Shown here one piece after another: positions 7,683-16,890 of a stretch of DNA of 64,000 bases. A model generated the notes under the pieces. The model did no database searches, was not told where the DNA came from, and saw only the letters and a program-made list of their open reading frames with translations. The number at the start of each line of letters is the position of its first letter. Positions within the stretch are counted from its first letter, which is position 1. Source of the stretch: Deltaproteobacteria bacterium (GTDB taxonomy: Bacteria; Myxococcota_A; UBA796; CAJQPC01); assembly GCA_016717595.1 (NCBI GenBank), contig JADKFE010000039.1, positions 1 to 64,000 of the forward strand, written 5' to 3'. The translations under genes and the position numbers were made by a program.

Positions 7683-9049
7683 CCCCCGAAGAACGCCAGG
7701 CATCGACGCTCGCTGATTGGCTGGAGGCCGGTCCGGGGGCTCCTCCGCCAGAGGAGCTCGATCTGGACGTCATCGAGGCCACCTATGCGCTGCGCCCCAC
7801 GATGGCCCCAGCCGCCCGGGTGAGCCTGGACGACATCCTCGCTGGGGTGACCGCCGGGCCCTTCGCCCCCCACGCCGCGCCCCTGCCCGACGCCGCGCCC
7901 GAGGCCCTGCCCGCCCCGGCGAACGTGCCCGACTTCGGGGGTGCTGTCGCCCCGGCCCCGCCCCACCGCCGCCAGAGCCTCTGGGGCGCCTTGGGGGCCT
8001 TGGCCGCCGCGGCCTTGGTGCTGGTCACGGTGTTGCCGCTTCAAGACGAGGTCAGCGCGCCCCCCGACGCCGCCGCGCCGCCGATGGTCGACGCGCCCCA
8101 GGCCGCCGCGCCCGCTGAGCCCGAGGCCCAGAGCGTCATGCCTCTGGGAGACATCGCCGAGTCCAAGGCCGATCTTGAGCAGCGCCGCCAAAACTCAGGC
8201 CCGATGCCGCTCACCGAGGTCACCGCCTCGCCGCCGCCGCCGCCCGTCGCCCAGGCCGCCCCAGGCGCGGCCCCCCGCTACGAGGACACCCTCGTCTTGG
8301 ACGGCAGCTACGGCAAGAAGCAGGAGTCCGTCGCTGAGCTTGAGAGGGCCGCCGATGAGGCCGACGACGCAGGCGGCTTCGCCCAGAACGGGCCCGTTGG
8401 CGGCGTCGCGGCGGAGGGGTACGCCTCGACGGGCACCTCGGCCACCCGGGACGGACGTCGGACCGCGAAGGAGTCGGGGCGCCGGGATCGCCCCGCGGGC
8501 CGGAGCGCGGCGAGCAACAGCGTCGCCACCCCCGCGGAGGCTGAAGAGGCGCGGCCCCAGGCCAGCGCGGACTACGACGCCATGCCCGCCGCGGCGCCAG
8601 CCCCGGCGAAGGCGGCCGCAAAACCGACGACCTCCCTCGCCAGCCAGCGCGCCGCGGCCATGCCCGCGGACTACCGGGCGAGCTGGTACACGGGCCTCTC
8701 CGACGCCACCCTCGTCGCCCAGCTCAGCGCCGCTGAGGCCGCCGCCAAGGCCGCGGCCGCCAAGGGCGACTACAACGCCGCCTTCGCCGCCGTGGGCCCC
8801 TTCGTGAACCACGCCGACGCGCGGGTGGCCCAAGACTTCGCCGGTCGCGCCGCGGACTACTCGCTCAAGGCCGGGAGCGCCAACGCCGCGCTCAGCACGA
8901 TCCGCGCCGCGAAGAGCCGGTCGAGCGCCAACACGCCGTACCTCGCCCGGCTGTGGGCCATCGAGGGCGCGGCGTACGAGGCCTTGGGCGACGCCGAGTC
9001 CGCCCAGCGCGCCTACGCCGAGGCCACCCGGCTCAACCAGAGCCGCTAA
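7679..9049 (+). CDS. membrane protein, probable anti-sigma factor with C-terminal TPR-like domain
   Basis: This 456-residue protein is coupled to the upstream sigma gene. Residues 1-100 are cytoplasmic and acidic without the zinc His-x3-Cys-x2-Cys motif, and 101-119 is a single membrane helix. A long Pro/Ala-rich periplasmic region follows, then a helical C-terminus (about 340-456) with repeated Ala-rich pairs such as LSAAEAAAKAAAAKGDYNAAFAA, consistent with tetratricopeptide-like repeats. The anti-sigma role is inferred from position and topology; the sequence alone does not prove it. It converges on the next gene, with overlapping stop codons at 9046-9049. Confidence 0.7.
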   Translation: MTPEERQASTLADWLEAGPGAPPPEELDLDVIEATYALRPTMAPAARVSLDDILAGVTAGPFAPHAAPLPDAAPEALPAPANVPDFGGAVAPAPPHRRQSLWGALGALAAAALVLVTVLPLQDEVSAPPDAAAPPMVDAPQAAAPAEPEAQSVMPLGDIAESKADLEQRRQNSGPMPLTEVTASPPPPPVAQAAPGAAPRYEDTLVLDGSYGKKQESVAELERAADEADDAGGFAQNGPVGGVAAEGYASTGTSATRDGRRTAKESGRRDRPAGRSAASNSVATPAEAEEARPQASADYDAMPAAAPAPAKAAAKPTTSLASQRAAAMPADYRASWYTGLSDATLVAQLSAAEAAAKAAAAKGDYNAAFAAVGPFVNHADARVAQDFAGRAADYSLKAGSANAALSTIRAAKSRSSANTPYLARLWAIEGAAYEALGDAESAQRAYAEATRLNQSR

Positions 9050-9777
9050 GCCGTCGGGACCAGCACGCCGTCACGCACGACGAAGCCGCGCACGGGGCGG
9101 GCCTCCATCGCGGCGACGGCCTCGGCGTCTAAGGCCCAGCGGCGGGTGGAGGCGATGTTCGCCACCCGGGCGCGCAGGCGCGTGGACTCCTCTTTGGGGT
9201 TCACCAAGGCGCCGATGAGGCCCTCACGCACCTCCGCCGTCTCGTCTTGGGCGGCGAGCACCTCGACGGCGGCGTAACGGCAGCCCTCGTCGTAGTCGGG
9301 CAAGGCCGAGCGGGCGACGGCGACGAGGCTCACGTCCTTAAAGTCGGCGAGCTTCACCAGCAGGTTGCGGCGTTTGTCGGGGTGAAGCTCGGCGCGGGTG
9401 GCCTCGGCCTCGATCATCTCCACCGTGAGGCGCATCGCGTCCTCTTGGCTGGTGAGCTGGGCGTAGAGCGCGAGGGGCCGGGCGAACTTCTCGGTCTTGA
9501 GCAGGCAGGCGCGCAGGGGATCCACGGCGGCCTGGCCGAGCCCGATGAGGAGCTGGCTGACCTCCTCCTTCTCGGAGGTGTCCTTCATGCCGTGCTCGTA
9601 GTCCATCTCGAACCGGCCGATGAGCCCGCGGATCGCCGCGGGGCTGGCGTTCTCGGCGAGCCAATGCGCCGAGGCCTGGCGGTCCTCGATCGGCGTGTCC
9701 TTGGACTTGATCCGCTTGGCGTGCTTCTGAATCTGCTGCTCTACGGAGCCGCCGAAGAGGAAGTCGAACAGGCCCAT
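9046..9777 (-). CDS. HEAT-repeat-like protein, unknown
   Basis: This 243-residue all-helical protein begins MGLFDFLFG. It contains successive helix pairs such as IEDRQASAHWLAENASPAAIRGLIGRF broken by short turns, as in HEAT or PBS-lyase-type repeats. HEAT-like solenoids mediate protein contacts; no enzyme motif is present. The start at 9777 is preferred over one 18 codons earlier because the extra residues are basic and low in coding quality and GGAGACGAGACACC precedes this ATG. It stands alone between convergent and codirectional neighbours. Confidence 0.7.
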   Translation of the reverse strand: MGLFDFLFGGSVEQQIQKHAKRIKSKDTPIEDRQASAHWLAENASPAAIRGLIGRFEMDYEHGMKDTSEKEEVSQLLIGLGQAAVDPLRACLLKTEKFARPLALYAQLTSQEDAMRLTVEMIEAEATRAELHPDKRRNLLVKLADFKDVSLVAVARSALPDYDEGCRYAAVEVLAAQDETAEVREGLIGALVNPKEESTRLRARVANIASTRRWALDAEAVAAMEARPVRGFVVRDGVLVPTA

Positions 9778-9841
9778 GGTGTCTCGTCTCCGATGCGGGG
9801 CGAGGGATAACCACCCCGACCGCCTGGGCAAGCGACGGCGA

Positions 9842-10645
9842 TCAAGGAACCTGCGCCCCGCAAGGGCTCCGGGCGCCGATCCACAGCCGCGCCCCGACGT
9901 CCGCCGCCGCCGGGGTGAGCCCGGCGCTCAGCTCGACGCCCGCCCGCATCGACGCCCGCGCCGCCTCGACGCCTAGGCCCACGCTGAGATCCGCCGGGTT
10001 TCGAGGGGAGGGCAGGCGGCCCCCGGCCCGCGCCAGCACCCGCGTGGGCCCCAGGGGGCGCGAGGCGGTGAGGAGCGCCAGCGCCGCGTCATCTTGGGCG
10101 GAGTAGCGCAGGGGATCGCCCAGGATCACGAGGCCCGCCCCGGCGGTGATCGTGCCCTCAGGCCCCGCCCAGCGCGCCAGCGCCATCGCCGCGACGTCGG
10201 TCTCATCGGTGCCTAAGCCAAGCTCCGTCGAGGCGTTCGGGAGCTTCACCTCCCAGTCGAGCCAGAGCGCCGGGCGAGGGCCCGAGCCGGGGAGGATCCT
10301 TGCGCTCGTGCCGAGGCGAAGATCCCCAGGCCCGAACGATCGGGCCCCGTCGGGCCAGGACGCCGCGAGGCCCTCCAAACGTATTCGCACCTCAACGGCC
10401 TCTGCGGGCGCATAACGGGCGTTTACCCCAACAAATGCGCGATCTTCTTCTACGGCCTCAAAAGGAGCCACCCAGCCGCTCATTCCGCCAAGATCAAGGC
10501 AGAAGGCGCAGTATGGGCCGGTTCCTAAGGGCGCGATCGCGTCGGGCCAGAGAACGTCCGCGGCTTGGCCATCGCCCGGGATCAACCCCATCAACGTGAG
10601 CGTCAGGACAAGAAAATTCAGAGAAGTTGCCGGAGACTTGCCCAA
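9842..10645 (-). CDS. exported protein, possible outer-membrane beta-barrel, unknown
   Basis: This 267-residue protein has a signal peptide (about 1-28, ending Gly-Gln-Ala-Ala) and then alternating hydrophobic/polar strands (VEVRIRLEGL, ALWLDWEVKLP, TITAGAGLVIL, AGVELSAGLTP) typical of small beta-barrels or transporter-like outer-membrane proteins. Two Cys (Cys-Ala-Phe-Cys) lie early in the mature part. The C-terminus does not end in Phe, so the barrel assignment is tentative. It is divergent from the PKD operon, with a 111-base gap that holds a candidate promoter for that operon. Confidence 0.6.
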   Translation of the reverse strand: MGKSPATSLNFLVLTLTLMGLIPGDGQAADVLWPDAIAPLGTGPYCAFCLDLGGMSGWVAPFEAVEEDRAFVGVNARYAPAEAVEVRIRLEGLAASWPDGARSFGPGDLRLGTSARILPGSGPRPALWLDWEVKLPNASTELGLGTDETDVAAMALARWAGPEGTITAGAGLVILGDPLRYSAQDDAALALLTASRPLGPTRVLARAGGRLPSPRNPADLSVGLGVEAARASMRAGVELSAGLTPAAADVGARLWIGARSPCGAQVP

Positions 10646-10648
10646 AAG

Positions 10649-10678
10649 TTGACGCTCCCTCAGGGGTCCGTGTACCTT
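10649..10678 (+). promoter_or_regulatory. candidate housekeeping promoter for the PKD/GT-C operon
   Basis: TTGACG at 10649-10654 and TACCTT at 10673-10678 are separated by 18 bases, upstream of the ATG at 10757. The -35 element matches five of six consensus positions and the -10 element three of six. It is the best match in the gap; no transcript evidence is available. Confidence 0.4.
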
Positions 10679-10756
10679 AGCTCGACCCGGTCATGTTCGT
10701 CTCCCGGCAGGGCCACACCCTCATCCCGCGAACCTCTCCAGCTCGGAGCGTCAGGA

Positions 10757-12142
10757 ATGTCCCACACCATGTTCAGGCTCACGCCCCTCGCGCTGCTGAT
10801 CAGCCCCCTCGCGCTGCAAAGCTGCGGCGACAAGGATGCTGAGGACACGAGCGGCACCGTCTACTGCTCCCCTGAGGCCAACGCCGGCGCTGACCAGTCC
10901 GTCGCCCTCGCGTCCGTGGTGACCCTCGACGCCACGGCCTCGGGTTACCCCGAGAGCTGCAACCAAGAGGGTGAGGACGCCCTGGTCTACACCTGGTCGT
11001 TCGACGCCGTGCCCGTCGACTCCTACATCGACGTGAGCGCGCTCAGCGACAACGGCTCGAACGCGGCCTCTGGGGCGACGTTCACCCCAGACATCTCCGG
11101 CACCTACGTCCTGAGCCTGCTCGTCTGCGACGAGACCTCCTGCTCTCCGCCGGACATCGTCGTCGTCACGGCCTCGGCCGGTGACGCCGCCCCCGTCGCC
11201 GACGCTGGCGCCGATGGCACCGCCGAGGTCGACACCCGCGTTGAGCTCGACGGCTCCGCGTCGTACGACCCCGAGGGCGCTGAGCTTGAGTTCTCTTGGG
11301 CCCTGTCCTCGGCGCCGTCCTGCTCGGACCTTGGCCCCGACGACCTCTTCAACCCCACGTCCTCCAAGCCGACGCTCATCTGCGACTGCGACGGCGTGTT
11401 CGTGGCCTCCCTCGTCGTGAGCGACGGCAGCGCGTGGTCCTCTCCCGACTACGTCTCCGTCACCTGCTCCTCGGGCAACCAGCTCCCCATCGCCGATGCC
11501 GGTGACTCCGAGTCTCTGGCCCCCTGCGACGGCTCGACCATCCAGCTCAACGGCTTCGGCTCCTACGATCCCGAGGGTGAGGAGCTCGAGTACCAGTGGA
11601 CGGTGGTGTCGGTGCCCTCGGGCTCCACCGTGGATGAGTCCGCCCTCACCTCGCTCTCCGACGCCAGCCCGTACTTCACCTGGGACGTCCCCGGCGAGTA
11701 CACCTTCCAGCTTCAGGTCTACGACGGCACCTTGTGGTCGGCCCCCGACGTGGTCACCCTCGTCGCCCAAGACCTCACGGCCAACCTCAAGCCCGTGGCC
11801 AACGCGGGTGAAGATCAGTCCACGAGCGCCACGGCCTCGTGCACCACCTCGGCCTATGTCTGGACCTGCGACGACTGCGAGGGCCAAGAGTTCGACCTCG
11901 ACGCGTCGGGCTCCTACGATCCCGACGGCGACAGCTTGAGCTACACCTGGACCGACCTCTCCGGCGTGTCCACGATCTCCAGCCGCAACAGCGCCAGCTC
12001 GATGGTCAGCGTCCCGCCCACGGCGGCGACGTACAACGTCTCCACCTCCCACTCGTTCAATGTGCAACTGGACGTCGCGGACTGCGCGACGAGCAGCACC
12101 GATGTCGTCACCGTCACCGTGAGCTGCAAGGGCGAGAAGTGA
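10757..12142 (+). CDS. PKD-domain lipoprotein 1
   Basis: This 461-residue lipoprotein has its signal peptide ending in Leu-Gln-Ser-Cys, lipid-modified Cys at 23, followed by an acidic spacer (GDKDAEDTSG). Four PKD/Ig-like beta-sandwich repeats of about 100 residues follow. They are recognisable by openings like NAGADQSV or ADAGADG, by (D)GSASYDPEG / ASGSYDPDGD, and by a Tyr-x-Trp near the strand after it. PKD domains mediate extracellular protein or carbohydrate contacts. The ATG at 10757 has GGAG 9 bases upstream. It is the first gene of a five-gene plus-strand operon and a tandem paralogue of the next. Confidence 0.86.
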   Translation: MSHTMFRLTPLALLISPLALQSCGDKDAEDTSGTVYCSPEANAGADQSVALASVVTLDATASGYPESCNQEGEDALVYTWSFDAVPVDSYIDVSALSDNGSNAASGATFTPDISGTYVLSLLVCDETSCSPPDIVVVTASAGDAAPVADAGADGTAEVDTRVELDGSASYDPEGAELEFSWALSSAPSCSDLGPDDLFNPTSSKPTLICDCDGVFVASLVVSDGSAWSSPDYVSVTCSSGNQLPIADAGDSESLAPCDGSTIQLNGFGSYDPEGEELEYQWTVVSVPSGSTVDESALTSLSDASPYFTWDVPGEYTFQLQVYDGTLWSAPDVVTLVAQDLTANLKPVANAGEDQSTSATASCTTSAYVWTCDDCEGQEFDLDASGSYDPDGDSLSYTWTDLSGVSTISSRNSASSMVSVPPTAATYNVSTSHSFNVQLDVADCATSSTDVVTVTVSCKGEK

Positions 12143-12180
12143 TGCCCCTCCGTTGTCACCCCCTCTTAGGAGCCGCCCCC

Positions 12181-13557
12181 ATGCCCCGCGTCATGGCTCT
12201 CCCGACCCTCTTCATGCTCGCCTCCTTCGTGGCCTGCGGCGACAAGGCCGAAGACAGCACCGAGACCGGCGTCACCCTCAACACGGCCCCGTCCGCGAAC
12301 GCTGGCGTTGACCAGACCGTCTCCGCCGACGGCGCGGTCAACCTCGACGGCTCCGGCTCGTACGACGCCGACGGCGACACGCTCACCTACCGCTGGGAGT
12401 TTGAGCACGTCCCCGAGGACTCGACCATCCAGTCCAAAGAGGCGCCGTTCACCCGCAACGGCTCCGCTGAGGCCGTGACCTCCTCGTTCACCCCCGACGC
12501 CATCGGCACCTACGTCGTGTCGTTGTGGGTGTCCGACGGCGAGGAGCAGTCCGCCAAGGACTACGTCGTCATCACCACCCAGACGCCCGACACCCTGCCC
12601 GTGGCCGACGCCGGTGACGACGTGACCGTAGACGTCGACGCCGTCGTGTCCCTCGACGGCAGCGGCTCGTACGACCCCTTGGGCCGCGCGGTCACCTACG
12701 CCTGGACGATCGTCGACACGCCTGACGCCTCCTCGCTCACGGCCTTGGCCGGCGCAGACACCGCGGCGGCGAGCTTCACCGCCGATGCCCGCGGCGTGTA
12801 CGTCATCAACCTCGTGGTCGACAACGGGCTCACCAGCTCCTTGGCCGACGCCGTCATCATCACCGCCGTCGGTGAAGACAGCGCGCCCACGGCCAACGCC
12901 GGCGAAGACATCGTCGCTGAAGACTGCACGTCCATCCCGCTCAACGGCGCGGGCTCCGTAGACCCCGACGGCGACAAGCTCAAGTACTCCTGGGAGATCC
13001 AGAAGAAGCCCACGGGCTCCAAGGTCACCACGGCGAGCTTCTCGGACGCCACGGCCGCCGAGCCCACGTTCTTCGCCGACATCGCCGGAGAGTACCGCCT
13101 CTCGTTGAGCGTCAACGACGGCACGAGCTGGTCCTCCCCGGATCTGCTCACGCTCACCGTCGGCGAGCGCTCGTACAACACCGCGCCCAAGATCACGATC
13201 ACGGACTTCCCGGTGATCGACGCGGGCGAGGCCGAGTGTGAAGAGAGCGGCTACACCTACAACTGCGACGACTGCTCCGACCAGACGATCTCTTGGGGCA
13301 CCAACGTCACCGTGACCGACGCCGACGGCGACGCCTACACCTCGGCGTGGACCTTGACCGACGGCAGCGGCGTCATCGCCACCTCGACGTCGATCGAGAC
13401 CAGCGTCAAGCTTGAGGACATCACCTGCTCCGAGCCCGGCGTCACCGACGACAACGAGTTCGTCTTCTCGTTGACCGTCATCGACTGCACCGGGGCCTCC
13501 ACCACGGCCACGGGCACGGCGACCGCGCAGTGCACGGGCGTTGAGGCCACGGAGTAG
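12181..13557 (+). CDS. PKD-domain lipoprotein 2
   Basis: This 458-residue paralogue of the preceding gene has a signal peptide ending Phe-Val-Ala-Cys (Cys19), then GDKAEDSTETG and four PKD-like repeats (ANAGVDQTV, ADAGDDVTV, ANAGEDIVA, and a last unit with Cys-Asp-Asp-Cys). AGGAG nine bases before 12181 supports this start. An in-frame ATG at 12142, overlapping the upstream stop as TGATG, is a possible alternative that would lengthen the n-region. The last repeat shares the YxCDDC motif with the last repeat of PKD1, pointing to a tandem duplication of the whole gene. Confidence 0.85.
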   Translation: MPRVMALPTLFMLASFVACGDKAEDSTETGVTLNTAPSANAGVDQTVSADGAVNLDGSGSYDADGDTLTYRWEFEHVPEDSTIQSKEAPFTRNGSAEAVTSSFTPDAIGTYVVSLWVSDGEEQSAKDYVVITTQTPDTLPVADAGDDVTVDVDAVVSLDGSGSYDPLGRAVTYAWTIVDTPDASSLTALAGADTAAASFTADARGVYVINLVVDNGLTSSLADAVIITAVGEDSAPTANAGEDIVAEDCTSIPLNGAGSVDPDGDKLKYSWEIQKKPTGSKVTTASFSDATAAEPTFFADIAGEYRLSLSVNDGTSWSSPDLLTLTVGERSYNTAPKITITDFPVIDAGEAECEESGYTYNCDDCSDQTISWGTNVTVTDADGDAYTSAWTLTDGSGVIATSTSIETSVKLEDITCSEPGVTDDNEFVFSLTVIDCTGASTTATGTATAQCTGVEATE

Positions 13558-15034
13558 GCTGGCTCTGCGCCCCGCGCTCGATCCTTTGTTCTTCTCGACG
13601 CGCCTCGCCCCTCCCCGGGCCGGGCGCGTCGCGCTGTTGGGGGTCTGCCTGCTGGGCCTAGGGCTCGGCTACGGCGCCGGGGAGGCCCAAGAGGGCGGGC
13701 GCCTGTCCTCAGAGGCCGCCGTGCCGCTGGGGCGCCTCTCGGTCTCCTCGTTGCGCCCGGGGGTAGGCCAAGAGGTGTGGGTGGAGGTGCCCTACGCCGG
13801 GCCGTTCCCCGCGGATCCCGCCTGGGAAGGTGTAGACGAGGAGCGAGGCACCCTCGCCCGGCTGATCACCCAGGCCCCGGGGGCGGTGAGGGTGGGCGCC
13901 TTCGGGCTCTCGACGACCTTGCAGGTGCAGCCCGGGGCGAACCGCGGCCCCTTGCCCAACCCCAAGGCCCCGGCGCGGGCCTTGCCCTTCGTCTCCGAGC
14001 CCTGTGACGACCCACGTTTTCCTCAGCTCTCTGGCCTGTGGGCCATCGGCTGTGATGGCCAGCCCTTGAGCCGCGCAGAGCACATCCTCGACGGTGAGCA
14101 GGTCTCTCTGGAGGGCGCTCCGGTGAGGCCGGGCTTGGGCGGCGGCGTGCTCTACGGCGCGGGCCCAGGGGATCACGGACTCTGGCGGCCGCCGAGCGTG
14201 GTGTCGTCGCCCGAGGCCCACCGGGTGCCCGAGGTCGGCATCGCGCCGCCGGGGACGGACGGCGTGACCGGCGCCTTGTCGGTCGCCGACGCGCTGTGGG
14301 TGTTTGAGCTCGAGGGCCGCCTGCGGGAGAGCCTCCGCGCCCGCCCGGCGCCGTGGATGCCCCCCGCCGTAGACGGCCCGTGGGTGGCCTGGGTGGAGCT
14401 TGGCGAGGCCTGGCTCTTTGGGGAGGACATCTACGTTCGGCACAAGGACTGGCGAGAGGGCGCGCCGCTCGTGCGCCGGGCGGGCAGCCAGCGCCACGTC
14501 GCGGCGTCAGAGGGCTTCGTGGGCTGGATCGAGGACGCGGCGGTGTGTGTGGAGTCCCTTGAGACCGGCGAGCGCCGCTGTGTGCCCGCGAGCCCCGGCC
14601 CCAGCCGCCGCCTGAGCCTGTGGGGCGCCGTGGCCTGCTGGGAGGACTACGGCGGCGAAGACATCGACGTGGTGTGCAGCGACGGCCTGGCCCTGCGCCG
14701 CCCCGGCCACCAGCACAACCCCTCGCGGATCGGCCCCTGGCTGTTGTTCCGCGAGGGCAACCAGACCTTACTCGCCCAAGCGGAGTGGATCGTGCTCGAC
14801 GATGACGACCTGCGCGCGGCCCCGGTCGGCGCCACCCTCGCCGACCCCCTCGCCCTGCGCGGCGCTCGGGCCGAGGGCGGCGTGCGCTACACCGTGAGCC
14901 TGCCTCCGGGCGAGGTCATCGTCGAGCGCCGGGTGGGGGAGGACTGGGTGCTGGGCGAGACCATCGAGGGGGGCGCTGTGGTGCAGATCGAGGCCCCCCA
15001 CGGCGACGCCGTCCGCCTGCGGAGCGCGCCATGA
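13541..15034 (+). CDS. large exported protein, unknown
   Basis: This roughly 497-residue protein has a hydrophobic signal or anchor segment at about 29-48 (RVALLGVCLLGLGLGYGAG). The remainder is rich in short beta-strands with Trp and paired Cys (DDPRFPQLSGLWAIGCDG, GRRCVP, ACWEDYGGEDIDVVC), reminiscent of a beta-propeller of WD/kelch-like repeats around residues 230-420; that fold is inference. The start is uncertain. The frame opens with TTG at 13541, overlapping the PKD2 stop, and another TTG lies near 13587. Its TGA overlaps the ATG of the following GT-C gene (ATGA at 15031). Confidence 0.65.
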   Translation: MRPRSRLALRPALDPLFFSTRLAPPRAGRVALLGVCLLGLGLGYGAGEAQEGGRLSSEAAVPLGRLSVSSLRPGVGQEVWVEVPYAGPFPADPAWEGVDEERGTLARLITQAPGAVRVGAFGLSTTLQVQPGANRGPLPNPKAPARALPFVSEPCDDPRFPQLSGLWAIGCDGQPLSRAEHILDGEQVSLEGAPVRPGLGGGVLYGAGPGDHGLWRPPSVVSSPEAHRVPEVGIAPPGTDGVTGALSVADALWVFELEGRLRESLRARPAPWMPPAVDGPWVAWVELGEAWLFGEDIYVRHKDWREGAPLVRRAGSQRHVAASEGFVGWIEDAAVCVESLETGERRCVPASPGPSRRLSLWGAVACWEDYGGEDIDVVCSDGLALRRPGHQHNPSRIGPWLLFREGNQTLLAQAEWIVLDDDDLRAAPVGATLADPLALRGARAEGGVRYTVSLPPGEVIVERRVGEDWVLGETIEGGAVVQIEAPHGDAVRLRSAP

Positions 15035-16890
15035 GCCCCCACCGTGAACGTCTCGGCGGGCAGCTCGCGGCCCTCGCCGCCCTGGCGCTGCTCGTCGCGG
15101 TGTTCACCTTGGACCCCACCCCCGCGGTGAGCCCCGACGCCATCCTCCGCGCCGCCCGGGGCCTCGCCGGGGCGTTGATCTGGATCCTCGCCGCCACGGG
15201 CCTGGGCGGGGCGATCTTGGGCTCGTCAAGCCTCGCCGGGGCCTTGTTCTTGGGCACCGGCGTCTTGGGCCTGGGCCTGTTCGGCTTGGCCTGGGTGGGG
15301 CTGTTCTCGGGCCCAGCGCTCGGCGGGGTGGCCGTCGCCGCGTCCTGTGGTTGGCTCTTGCGGCCCAAGATTGAGCTGCCCAAGCTCGACGCCGCGGGCT
15401 GGGCGGTGGCCTTGGTCTGCGGGGCCCCGGCCCTGATCAACGCCTTGGCGCCGCCCACGGACACCGACGAGATCTACCAGCACCTCGCGATCCCCTCCCA
15501 GCTCCTTCACGTCCGGGGGCTTTTGGGTGGGCTGCTGCACCCCGACGCCTCGCGGCCGATCCCCGTTCACACGCTCTACGCCGCGGCGATGTCGTTCGGC
15601 GGTGAGCCCGCGCCCAAGCTCCTGCACCTGCTCTGGGCCGCCGTGGGCCTCAACCACCTGCGGGGCCTCGGCGACCGCTGGCTCGGCGCTCCGGCTGGGG
15701 GCGCGGCGGCGCTCACGCTCTTGGGGAGCTACACCTTCGCCCGTGAGCTGGGCCTCGCCTACAACAACCTCCCGGCGGCGTGGTGGGGCCTGCTCGCCGT
15801 GGAGGCCGCCGTCGCCGGCCGCCGAAAGGAGCTCGCGGCCTACGCAGGCATGGCCTTGGCCTGCAAATACACCGCCGCCCCCGTCGTGGTCGCCGCCTAC
15901 CTGATCACCTGGCGCGGCCTGGGCCCTCGCGCCGTGCCGACGATGGCCGCCCTGACCGCCGGGGCCTTGGCCTGGGTGGCGCCCTATTGGCTGAGGAACG
16001 CCTCCGAGGGCCTGCACCCGCTCTTCCCTTACGCGGGCTGGCCCGAGGCTGAAGGCATCGTCTTCACCTACAACGAGCGTTATGGCCTGGGCCGAGACTG
16101 GGCGTCCATGCTCCTGCTCCCGTGGAACATGGTCGTTCACGCCGAGACCACCTCCTACAAGTTTTTGGGTCAGGTGAGCCCGGCGGGGCTCCTGGCGATC
16201 CCGGGCATGGCCCTGGCCGCGTGGAGCCGACCGGCGGCGCGGCCTGTCTTGGCGGCGGCGGCGGTGGCGTTCGTCGGCTGGGCGCTGGGGCCGCACTGGC
16301 TGCGGTACCTGCTCCCGGCGGCGCCGCTGCTGGGCCTCGCCGTGGGCGCGGCGGCGGTGGCGCTGCCGTCGTGGGGTCGGGCGGTCCTGGTGATCGGCGG
16401 GGTGCTGGGGCTCCCGGCGAGCTGGGGGCCCTGGCTCGGCCCGACGGCGCAAGAGGCGGCGGTGGTCGTCGGCGCCACCCCTCGGGAGACCTTGCTCAAG
16501 GAGCGGGTGCCGGGCTGGGGCGCAATAGAATACATCAATAAGTACACAGAATCCGACGCCCGGGTCGCGCTCCTCTTCTCGTGGCCCGGCTATTACGTCG
16601 AGCGGCCCTACGTCTTGGGCTCGGTGGAGGACCACGTCCCCGCCCGGCACCTGCTCCTGACCCAAGGCGACGCCGCGCTGACCACCCTTCGTGACCTCGG
16701 GGTCACCCACGCCGTCGTCGGTGAGGTACGATTCCTCAAGAAGACCTACCCCTTCCTCGACGACGAGCGCTTCCGCAGAGAGTTCACCGAGCCCGAGGCG
16801 GCCCTGGGGGAGCTGCTCTTGAAGGAGGGCACCGTCGTCTTCGAGGAGGGTCGTTACGCCGTGTGGAGATTCCCGGATGGAGACCGCTGA
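15031..16890 (+). CDS. GT-C-like multi-membrane protein 1
   Basis: This 619-residue integral membrane protein has about 11 or 12 hydrophobic segments up to residue 470, then a soluble periplasmic C-terminal domain of about 130 residues. An early loop carries PPTDTDEIYQHLAIP (Asp144, Asp146, Glu147). That loop fits the acidic catalytic loop of GT-C glycosyltransferases that take sugars from lipid carriers (PMT/ArnT/RgtA-like families). Acceptor and donor are unknown. It overlaps the next membrane protein gene by 14 bases. A short cluster of codons rare in this genome occurs at about 16522-16551. Confidence 0.75.
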   Translation: MSPHRERLGGQLAALAALALLVAVFTLDPTPAVSPDAILRAARGLAGALIWILAATGLGGAILGSSSLAGALFLGTGVLGLGLFGLAWVGLFSGPALGGVAVAASCGWLLRPKIELPKLDAAGWAVALVCGAPALINALAPPTDTDEIYQHLAIPSQLLHVRGLLGGLLHPDASRPIPVHTLYAAAMSFGGEPAPKLLHLLWAAVGLNHLRGLGDRWLGAPAGGAAALTLLGSYTFARELGLAYNNLPAAWWGLLAVEAAVAGRRKELAAYAGMALACKYTAAPVVVAAYLITWRGLGPRAVPTMAALTAGALAWVAPYWLRNASEGLHPLFPYAGWPEAEGIVFTYNERYGLGRDWASMLLLPWNMVVHAETTSYKFLGQVSPAGLLAIPGMALAAWSRPAARPVLAAAAVAFVGWALGPHWLRYLLPAAPLLGLAVGAAAVALPSWGRAVLVIGGVLGLPASWGPWLGPTAQEAAVVVGATPRETLLKERVPGWGAIEYINKYTESDARVALLFSWPGYYVERPYVLGSVEDHVPARHLLLTQGDAALTTLRDLGVTHAVVGEVRFLKKTYPFLDDERFRREFTEPEAALGELLLKEGTVVFEEGRYAVWRFPDGDR

